DNA from: Cohnella sp.
GTDB taxonomy: Bacteria > Bacillota > Bacilli > Paenibacillales > Paenibacillaceae
Length of the DNA stretch: 41,002 nt
NCBI GenBank assembly: GCA_028287445.1
Contig: JAQBPQ010000144.1
Location: forward strand, 1-41,002
Reading direction: 5' to 3'
The translations under genes and the position numbers were made by a program. How positions within the stretch are numbered: position 1 is the first letter of the stretch; the number at the start of each line of letters is the position of its first letter. The notes under the pieces were generated by a model. That model did not search any database, was not told the DNA's origin, and saw only the letters and a list, made by a program, of their open reading frames with translations. Below are positions 31,251-38,850 of the stretch, one piece after another.

Positions 31251-31265
31251 CGGAGTTGAATCATC

Positions 31266-32600
31266 ATGTTTGTGGACAAAGCGAAAGTATTCGTAAAAGG
31301 CGGGGATGGCGGCGACGGGCTTGTCGCATTCCGGCGGGAGTTGTATGTGCCGGAAGGGGGCCCCGCAGGCGGGGACGGCGGCAAAGGCGGCAACGTCGTG
31401 TTTCGGGTGGACGAAGGATTGCGCACGTTAATGGATTTTCGCTACCAGAAGCACTTTAAGGCCCCGCGTGGAGAAAAAGGACGGAACAAATCGCAGCACG
31501 GCGCGAATTCCGATGATATGGTCGTGCGTGTTCCGCCGGGTACAGTGGTGATCGATGACGACACCGGAGAAACTGTTGCCGACATGACTCGTCATGGGCA
31601 AGAGGTGATCGTAGCCAAAGGCGGCCGCGGAGGACGGGGGAACACCCGGTTCAAGGCTCCCAACAATCCCGCCCCTGCCATCGCCGAGAACGGCGAAGAA
31701 GGGCAGGAACGCTGGGTCGTTCTCGAACTGAAAGTGATGGCCGATGTCGGCCTGGTCGGATTCCCCAGCGTCGGCAAATCTACGCTGCTTTCCGTTGTAT
31801 CGGGCGCCCGTCCCAAAATCGGCGCGTATCACTTTACGACGATCACGCCGAATTTGGGTGTGGTTGATCTTGGGGATGATCGAAGTTTCGTCATGGCGGA
31901 TCTTCCCGGATTAATCGAAGGCGCGCATTCCGGTGTTGGACTCGGATACGAGTTTTTGAGGCATGTAGAGCGAACCCGCATCATTGTCCACGTCGTCGAC
32001 ATGTCCGGACTCGAAGGGCGCAATCCGTTCGACGATTGGCAGAAAATCAACGAAGAGTTGAAATTATACAACCCGAAGTTGGCGGAACGACCGCAAATTG
32101 TGGCTGCGAACAAAATGGACATGCCGGACTCCGCGGAATTCCTGGAACAATTTCGGAGCCGTCTGGTCGAAATCTCGCCGGATACCGAGGTCATACCCAT
32201 CTCGTCACTAACCCGGGAAGGGGTGCCGGAGCTGTTATATCGGGTAGCGGAACTGCTCGAGTCCCTTCCGGAACCCGTTGCACTGGAAGAAGCCGAAAAG
32301 GCAAGCGCCGAGGAAGGAATCGTATACCGGTATGAACCCGGGAACGATCAGGATTTCACCATTCGCCGGGAAAACGAAACGTTTGTTGTCGAGAGCGAAT
32401 CGATCGAGAAGCTCCTCAAACGGACACAGTTCGGATCCTACGAGGCGATCATGCGGTTCGCCACGATCCTTCGGAATGCGGGGGTCGACAAGGAGCTTCG
32501 CAAGTGGGGGGCCAAAGGCGGCAACACGATCCGGATCGGGGATTTCGAATTCGAATTTTTCGAGGGTGGAGCCGAATCCTACTTATACGACGATGATTGA
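31266..32600 (+). CDS. obgE: GTPase Obg/CgtA
   Basis: [46 protein letters not shown]1 [11 protein letters not shown]-terminal OCT domain. Confidence 0.97.
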   Translation: MFVDKAKVFVKGGDGGDGLVAFRRELYVPEGGPAGGDGGKGGNVVFRVDEGLRTLMDFRYQKHFKAPRGEKGRNKSQHGANSDDMVVRVPPGTVVIDDDTGETVADMTRHGQEVIVAKGGRGGRGNTRFKAPNNPAPAIAENGEEGQERWVVLELKVMADVGLVGFPSVGKSTLLSVVSGARPKIGAYHFTTITPNLGVVDLGDDRSFVMADLPGLIEGAHSGVGLGYEFLRHVERTRIIVHVVDMSGLEGRNPFDDWQKINEELKLYNPKLAERPQIVAANKMDMPDSAEFLEQFRSRLVEISPDTEVIPISSLTREGVPELLYRVAELLESLPEPVALEEAEKASAEEGIVYRYEPGNDQDFTIRRENETFVVESESIEKLLKRTQFGSYEAIMRFATILRNAGVDKELRKWGAKGGNTIRIGDFEFEFFEGGAESYLYDDD

Positions 32601-32604
32601 ACAG

Positions 32605-32650
32605 AAGCCGACCGTTTGCCGCCGCGAAAGCGCAGCTCGGTCGGCTTTTT
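32605..32650 (+). terminator. Rho-independent terminator after obgE
   Basis: AGCCGACCG...CGGTCGGCT-TTTT. Confidence 0.85.
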
Positions 32651-32652
32651 AC

Positions 32653-32751
32653 ACGTTTCAGAAAGTATAAGTTGTCACCTATACTTTTCTGAAACGTCTC
32701 CGACATAAATGTATGCTGCCATCCAAGGACGGCGACAGCCGTTTATGCTTG
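32653..32751 (+). repeat. Copy B of the two-hairpin repeat
   Basis: ACGTTTCAGAAAGTATA-AGTTGTCACC-TATACTTTTCTGAAACGT then CTCCGACATAAATGTATGCTGCCATCCAAGGACGGCGACAGCCGTTTATGCTTG. Confidence 0.85.
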
Positions 32752-32835
32752 CGAAATCGCCTATTGCCGTCGGTGGTGGATTTCGATATAATGTCCACTA
32801 TACACAAACAGTCGTCTTTTCTGGGAGGACGGAAC

Positions 32836-33273
32836 ATGGCAGAGCGCTATTACGTCGTCCGAGAGGACTTGCTGCCCGAAGGCATCCTCAAAGCGGAGCA
32901 GGTCAAGGAATTGTTGCGTCGAGGCGAAGCGGCCACCGTGCATGAAGCCGCGGAACGGGTCGGCCTAAGCCGCAGCGCGTTTTACAAGTATAAGGAAGGC
33001 GTATATTTGCTGGAGCAGGCAACCAGGGAGAGTATCGTCACCCTCTCGGTCGACTTGGAACACCGGTCCGGGGTACTCTCCAAAGTGTTGGGAATGCTCG
33101 CCGTGAGCGAAGGAAACGTACTTACGATTTACCAGTCGATCCCGCTGCAGGGCTTGGCCAATGTCGTCGTGTCACTGGACATTTCCAAACTGAGTGGAAC
33201 GCTGCAGGAATTGACCGGGCAGCTCCGCGCGATTGACGGAGTGAAGCGGGCTGCGATTGTCGGCAGAGGCTGA
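32836..33273 (+). CDS. pheB: ACT domain-containing protein PheB
   Basis: AERYYVVREDLLPEGILKAEQVKELLRRGEA...LSRSAFYKYKEGVY...VTLSVDLEHRSGVLSKVLGMLA. Confidence 0.9.
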   Translation: MAERYYVVREDLLPEGILKAEQVKELLRRGEAATVHEAAERVGLSRSAFYKYKEGVYLLEQATRESIVTLSVDLEHRSGVLSKVLGMLAVSEGNVLTIYQSIPLQGLANVVVSLDISKLSGTLQELTGQLRAIDGVKRAAIVGRG

Positions 33274-33361
33274 TGAAAATAGGGGCATCAAAGAGAACAA
33301 AAGCGAACCGCATCTGGCCGGTAACGGTTAGGCGGCGTCGCGCATAGGAGGAATTCGGCAA

Positions 33362-34648
33362 ATGAAACCGGTAAAAGTCGGGCTGCTCGGACTCGGAACC
33401 GTCGGCACGGGTGTCGTCCGCATCATCGAGGGCCATCATGAAGATTTGCAAAGTCAAGTCGGATCTCCGATTTCCATTCATAAGATTTTGGTCAGGGACA
33501 AATCGAAGGGCCGCAGCATCGCCGTGGATCCCGCCAAGTTGACGGATGACCCGTGGGAAATTGTCCGTGACCCTGAGATCGACGTATTGGTCGAAGTCAT
33601 GGGCGGCATTTCCGGTACGAAGGAAATCATTCTCGAGGCGCTCGAGCGGGGCAAGCACATCGTGACTGCGAACAAGGATCTCATGGCCCTTCACGGACCT
33701 GAACTGCTGGCCAAGGCCCATGAGAAAGGCTGCGACATCCTGTATGAGGCAAGCGTGGCCGGCGGCATACCGATTATCCGCACACTCATCGAAGGCTTTT
33801 CCTCCGACCGCATCACCAAGATCATGGGGATCGTGAACGGCACGACCAACTATATTTTGACGAAAATGAGCCAGGAAGGCGCCGCGTACGAGGATGTTCT
33901 GAAGGAAGCACAGACACTAGGGTACGCGGAGTCGGATCCGACGTCTGACGTCGAAGGACTGGATGCGGCACGCAAGATGACGATTCTCGCAACTATCGGC
34001 TTCCGGGCCAACATCGCGCTGGAGGATGTGGATGTCAAAGGAATCAGTGCCGTCAGTCAGCAAGATATATGGTATGCCAAAAGCCTCGGCTATGTGGTCA
34101 AGCTGCTGGGTATCGCCGAACGTCAGGACGACTATATCAGCGTCAGCGTTCAGCCGACCTTCGTGAAGCAAAGCCATCCGATCGCCGCCGTTAACGGCGT
34201 GTATAATGCGGTATATGTTCATGGAGAAGCGGTCGGAGAAACGATGTTCTACGGTCCCGGTGCAGGCCAAATGCCGACGGCTATTTCGGTGGTAGCGGAC
34301 CTGGTGGCGGTCATTAAAAATTGGAAGCTGGGCGTCAACGGACGCCAAGCCAGCATTTCTTATAAGGAGAAGAAGCTCAAGAGCGACCGGCAAATCGCCT
34401 CGAAATATTTTATGCTCCTTCATGTGGAGGACCGCGCAGGCGTTTTGATGCAAATCGCACAGGTATTCTCCGAATGCGATGTAAGCATCGAGTCCGTCAT
34501 GCAGCCGCCGACTCCGAATCGGAAGGGCGCCGAGCTGATCATCATCACGCACGAGGCCAGCAAAGAATCGATGAACCATGTGCTCAAAGCTTTCGGCAGC
34601 TTGTCGACGGTCCAACAAATACAAAGCATGTACCGTGTGGAAGGCTGA
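33362..34648 (+). CDS. hom: Homoserine dehydrogenase
   Basis: VKVGLLGLGTVGTGVVRIIE...MGIVNGTTNYILTKM...C-terminal ACT domain. Confidence 0.97.
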   Translation: MKPVKVGLLGLGTVGTGVVRIIEGHHEDLQSQVGSPISIHKILVRDKSKGRSIAVDPAKLTDDPWEIVRDPEIDVLVEVMGGISGTKEIILEALERGKHIVTANKDLMALHGPELLAKAHEKGCDILYEASVAGGIPIIRTLIEGFSSDRITKIMGIVNGTTNYILTKMSQEGAAYEDVLKEAQTLGYAESDPTSDVEGLDAARKMTILATIGFRANIALEDVDVKGISAVSQQDIWYAKSLGYVVKLLGIAERQDDYISVSVQPTFVKQSHPIAAVNGVYNAVYVHGEAVGETMFYGPGAGQMPTAISVVADLVAVIKNWKLGVNGRQASISYKEKKLKSDRQIASKYFMLLHVEDRAGVLMQIAQVFSECDVSIESVMQPPTPNRKGAELIIITHEASKESMNHVLKAFGSLSTVQQIQSMYRVEG

Positions 34649-34708
34649 CGTCGACCGCATTCATCTTGAAAAGGATCCACCCATAACCCCATATAAAGGA
34701 GCTCTGAC

Positions 34709-35779
34709 ATGCGTTATCCCGGATTGCTTGCCCAATACAAACAATACTTGCCGGTCACGGACCGGACGCCGCTGCTCACGCTGCAAGAAGGCAACACGCC
34801 GCTCATCCGTGCGGAGAATCTGTCGGAAGAATTGGATTTGGACTTGTACTTCAAATATGAGGGCTTAAACCCGACGGGCTCGTTTAAGGACCGCGGGATG
34901 GTCATGGCCGTGGCCAAGGCGATGGAGGAAGGCAGCCGCACCATCATGTGCGCGTCCACGGGCAATACGTCGGCGGCTGCCGCAGCTTACGCGGCTCGCG
35001 GCGGTTTGCACTGCATCGTGCTGATCCCGAACAACCATATTGCGCTCGGCAAGCTGGCGCAGGCGATCATTTACGGGGCGCAAGTCATCGCGATCGAAGG
35101 CAACTTCGACCGGGCGCTGGAGATCGTACGCGAAATTACAGCCAAACATCCGATTACGCTCGTGAATTCCGTCAATCCTTACCGCATCGAAGGTCAGAAA
35201 ACGGCTGCATTCGAGGTGTGTGAACAACTCGGCGGAGCGCCCGATTATCTGGCGATTCCGGTCGGCAATGCGGGCAATATTTCGGCCTATTGGAAAGGAT
35301 TCAAAGAGTATCATGCGGCGGGTAAATCTTCTTCCTTGCCGAAGATGATCGGGTTTGAAGCGGAAGGTGCAATGGCGATTGTGAAAGGCGAACCGATCGC
35401 GAACCCGGAGACGGTAGCTACCGCGATCCGGATCGGCAATCCGGCCAGTTGGCATACAGCCGTTGCGGCCGCGCAGCAATCCGGAGGCAAAATCGACTAT
35501 GTGACGGATGATGAAATTCTCGATACGTATAAGCTGATGGCATCCCGTGAAGGGATCTTCGCAGAACCGGCTTCTGCCGCGTCTCTCGCCGGCGTTCGCA
35601 AGCGCAAACGGGAGGGCGGGTTCCGCGGAGGAGAGAAAGTCGTTTGTGTGCTGACCGGACATGGATTGAAGGATCCGAACATCGCGATCCAATCGGTTCA
35701 TGCGGAGCCGGTTGTCGTTTCCGACTCTGAGGTTGCGGTTATGGAGGCCATCGCCCGGCTGGAAGAGGCTCGAAAATGA
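34709..35779 (+). CDS. thrC: Threonine synthase
   Basis: [50 protein letters not shown]. Confidence 0.97.
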   Translation: MRYPGLLAQYKQYLPVTDRTPLLTLQEGNTPLIRAENLSEELDLDLYFKYEGLNPTGSFKDRGMVMAVAKAMEEGSRTIMCASTGNTSAAAAAYAARGGLHCIVLIPNNHIALGKLAQAIIYGAQVIAIEGNFDRALEIVREITAKHPITLVNSVNPYRIEGQKTAAFEVCEQLGGAPDYLAIPVGNAGNISAYWKGFKEYHAAGKSSSLPKMIGFEAEGAMAIVKGEPIANPETVATAIRIGNPASWHTAVAAAQQSGGKIDYVTDDEILDTYKLMASREGIFAEPASAASLAGVRKRKREGGFRGGEKVVCVLTGHGLKDPNIAIQSVHAEPVVVSDSEVAVMEAIARLEEARK

Positions 35780-36783
35780 TGCGTGGAAGTTCAGTTCCGC
35801 AAGGGCGTGTCTCCCGAGCGATCGTGCCCGCCAGCACGGCGAACCTGGGTCCGGGATTCGATTCCCTCGGCATGGCGCTGCCTATCTTCTCCGGGTTCGC
35901 GATGCGCCAAGCAGTCAACACTCGAATTCATTTAATTGGCGGTCAACTGGATGGGATTGCACAGGATAAGACCAATCTGGTGTATGAGGCAGCCCAAGCG
36001 GTTTTCCATAAAGCGGGATTCGAAATCCCAGAGCTGGAGATCGGCATACAGAGCGATATTCCTCTGACGCGTGGTCTCGGCAGCAGTGCCGCCGCCATCG
36101 TAGGAGCACTCGTGGCTGCCAACGGATTGATCGGCAGCGTGCTGCCGAGCGATGAGCTGTTTCAGATGGCGACCGCGATGGAACGGCACCCCGACAATGT
36201 CGGGGCGGCTTTATTCGGAGGTTTCGTTGCAGCTGCGTGGGACGGAGAACGAGCCGAGGCGGTGAAGCTTGATCCTCCGGCCGATCTGGATGTGCTCGTG
36301 GCCATTCCCGATTTTGAACTGCCCACTAAAGAAGCCCGCAACGTTCTTCCGCAGCTGGTGACGATGCAAGATGCGGTATTTAACCTGAGCCACAGCTCAT
36401 TATTGACAGCAGCATTGGCAGCGGGGAGATTGGATTTGCTCCGTCACGCGATGCGGGATCGGTTGCACCAACCGTACCGTGCTGCACTCGTGCCGGGTAT
36501 GGAATCCGTGTTGCGCGATGCGCCCAATCACGGTGCGCTCGGTGCTGTGCTGTCCGGGGCAGGACCTACCCTGCTGCTGCTTGCGGATCGGACGGATCCG
36601 AAACGGGGAGAGTTAGAAGGGTATGTGAAATCAGTCATGGTTGCAGAGGGAATACAGGTGTCGATGCGCTGGTTAAAACCGTGTCTGTTCGGAGCGTCTT
36701 GTTTTGTGCAAGAAGCGTACCAGGGCGAAATGGACCCACCGTTGACATCAGCGGCGCCGGTCCGACCGGAGGTGAGGGCATGA
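35776..36783 (+). CDS. thrB: Homoserine kinase
   Basis: [19 protein letters not shown]...[22 protein letters not shown] (GHMP kinase); ATGA overlap with thrC. Confidence 0.96.
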   Translation: MMRGSSVPQGRVSRAIVPASTANLGPGFDSLGMALPIFSGFAMRQAVNTRIHLIGGQLDGIAQDKTNLVYEAAQAVFHKAGFEIPELEIGIQSDIPLTRGLGSSAAAIVGALVAANGLIGSVLPSDELFQMATAMERHPDNVGAALFGGFVAAAWDGERAEAVKLDPPADLDVLVAIPDFELPTKEARNVLPQLVTMQDAVFNLSHSSLLTAALAAGRLDLLRHAMRDRLHQPYRAALVPGMESVLRDAPNHGALGAVLSGAGPTLLLLADRTDPKRGELEGYVKSVMVAEGIQVSMRWLKPCLFGASCFVQEAYQGEMDPPLTSAAPVRPEVRA

Positions 36784-37670
36784 GCGGGCGGAAAAGCGTC
36801 GCCGTTCTACCGCAGGGAACGGTGTCGGACGAAGCCGTCCGTTATTTGTTCCACGGACAGGACGTCGATTTCGTTTATTGTAAAATGATTTCCGATGTAT
36901 TCCTGTCCACAGCCGCCGGCCGAACCGACTGGAGCGTCATTCCGATCGAGAATACGATCGACGGCTCCGTCAGCCTTCATATGGATTGGCTGGTTCATGA
37001 AGTGGATTTGCCGATCCGGGCCGAATGGATATTTCCTTCGATTCAGAACCTGATCGGTCGTACTGATGAACTTTCGTCCGGGGAAGACTCATGGGATCCG
37101 GCTAAAATCAACAAAGTGTTTAGCCATCCGGTGGCCATGGCCCAGTGTCATGAGTTTATTCGCGCAAAGTTGCCGCATGCGGAACTCGAAACATTACCCA
37201 GCACCTCGCAAGCGGTACAACTCGTTCATGAGAACCCAGGCAGAGGCTGGGCGGCGATCGGTACCCATCTGGCTGCTGCGAGTTTCGGACTGGACGTTCT
37301 CGAATCCGGCGTAACCGATCATGACCATAACTTCACCCGGTTTCTGCTTGTCGGCGGCACCCCCTATGAACGTCCGGATGCGGACCATCGGAAAACGAGT
37401 ATCCTGATCACGTTGCCGGAGGATTATCCGGGTGCGCTTCATCAGGTATTGTCGGCTTTCGCATGGCGGCGGGTCAACTTGTCGCGAATCGAATCGAGGC
37501 CGACGAAGAAAAGGCTGGGAAGCTACTATTTTTACATCGACGTCGAACTGTCCCTGGATACGGTACTGTTGCCTGCGGCCATTGCCGAAATTGAAGCGAT
37601 CGGCTGCCAGGTTCGCATTCTGGGCTCCTACCCGAGTATTCCGTATTCTTTAACCCATCCGGAGGTGTGA
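36780..37670 (+). CDS. pheA: Prephenate dehydratase
   Basis: VIPIENTIDGSVSLHMDWL...ITLPEDYPGALHQVLSAFAWRRVNLSRIESRPTKKRLGSYYFYIDVE; ATGA overlap with thrB. Confidence 0.95.
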   Translation: MSGRKSVAVLPQGTVSDEAVRYLFHGQDVDFVYCKMISDVFLSTAAGRTDWSVIPIENTIDGSVSLHMDWLVHEVDLPIRAEWIFPSIQNLIGRTDELSSGEDSWDPAKINKVFSHPVAMAQCHEFIRAKLPHAELETLPSTSQAVQLVHENPGRGWAAIGTHLAAASFGLDVLESGVTDHDHNFTRFLLVGGTPYERPDADHRKTSILITLPEDYPGALHQVLSAFAWRRVNLSRIESRPTKKRLGSYYFYIDVELSLDTVLLPAAIAEIEAIGCQVRILGSYPSIPYSLTHPEV

Positions 37671-37677
37671 AACGCGA

Positions 37678-38556
37678 ATGACAGAGCAGTGGATTTATTT
37701 GAACGGAGAATACGTAACCCCGGAAAACGCGAAGGTTTCCGTATTCGATCACGGATTTCTTTATGGTGACGGCATTTTTGAAGGGATCCGGATTTATGAC
37801 GGAAATATTTTCCGCTGTAAAGAGCACATGGACCGGCTGTACGATTCGGCGAAATCGATTATGCTGGACATCCCCCTGACATATAGCGAAATGCAGGAAG
37901 CGCTTATGGAAACGGTGCGCAAAAACGGTCTTCGCGACGGTTACATCCGCCTGGTCGTATCGCGCGGTCCCGGCAATCTGGGAATCGATCCGAAACGGTG
38001 CGAACGATCATGGTTGATCATTATCGTACAGCAACTGTCGATTTATCCAGAGGAAGCTTACCGTACCGGCCTCCGTTCGATTTCCGTCAGCCAGCGCCGC
38101 AACATTCCGGATGCGCTGAGCCCCAAAATCAAATCACTGAACTACCTGAACAACATCCTCGTCAAGATCCAGGCGAACTTGGCGGATGTCGGGGAAGCGA
38201 TCATGCTGAATGCTCAAGGGTATGTGGCGGAAGGTTCGAGCGACAATATCTTCCTCGTGAAGCGCGGCGTCGTTTATACGCCGCCGACCTATCTCGGTGC
38301 GTTGGAGGGGGTCACACGGGGGGCGATCATGGACCTGTGCGTACGCTTCGGCTATACGTTAAAGGAAGAACCTTTTACGCTGCATGACGTGTATGTGGCA
38401 GATGAAGTGTTTTTTACCGGCACTGCGGCGGAAGTCATTGCCGTACGTGAAGTCGACGGCCGGATCATCGGCGAAGGACATGCCGGTCCGGTGACGACTC
38501 ATCTTCTGGCCGAGTTCCGGAAGATCGTGACGGTGGAAGGCGTTAAAGTTTTCTAG
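37678..38556 (+). CDS. ilvE: Branched-chain amino acid aminotransferase
   Basis: WIYLNGEYVTPENAKVSVFDHGFLYGDGIFEGIRIYDG...SLNYLNNILVKIQA...GYVAEGSSDNIFLV. Confidence 0.95.
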   Translation: MTEQWIYLNGEYVTPENAKVSVFDHGFLYGDGIFEGIRIYDGNIFRCKEHMDRLYDSAKSIMLDIPLTYSEMQEALMETVRKNGLRDGYIRLVVSRGPGNLGIDPKRCERSWLIIIVQQLSIYPEEAYRTGLRSISVSQRRNIPDALSPKIKSLNYLNNILVKIQANLADVGEAIMLNAQGYVAEGSSDNIFLVKRGVVYTPPTYLGALEGVTRGAIMDLCVRFGYTLKEEPFTLHDVYVADEVFFTGTAAEVIAVREVDGRIIGEGHAGPVTTHLLAEFRKIVTVEGVKVF

Positions 38557-38574
38557 ACATATGCCCCATGAATG

Positions 38575-38616
38575 ATCAGACTGTCGAGGCCAACTCGACA
38601 GTCTGATTTTGTTTTT
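38575..38616 (+). terminator. Rho-independent terminator after ilvE
   Basis: ATCAGACTGTCGAG-GCCAA-CTCGACAGTCTGAT-TTTGTTTTT; perfect 14-bp stem. Confidence 0.93.
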
Positions 38617-38850
38617 CGCGCTGGTGAGCCCGTCGCGATGCCAATACCGGTACAGGAGTAGACTCACTTTAACCCATGTTATCGCCAAAGCTTCTCTCTA
38701 GCTTGACTGTGGACTGATGCGGATTTTTTCAGCCGATCGGGATTTTTGTACGCTATGATGTCAAACGCCTAACACCTGCATAAGATGTATGGATTACGCA
38801 GGGGCTAACGCCCGCTTGTGAGCTTATGTCAATGCGCAGGAGGGAACGGA

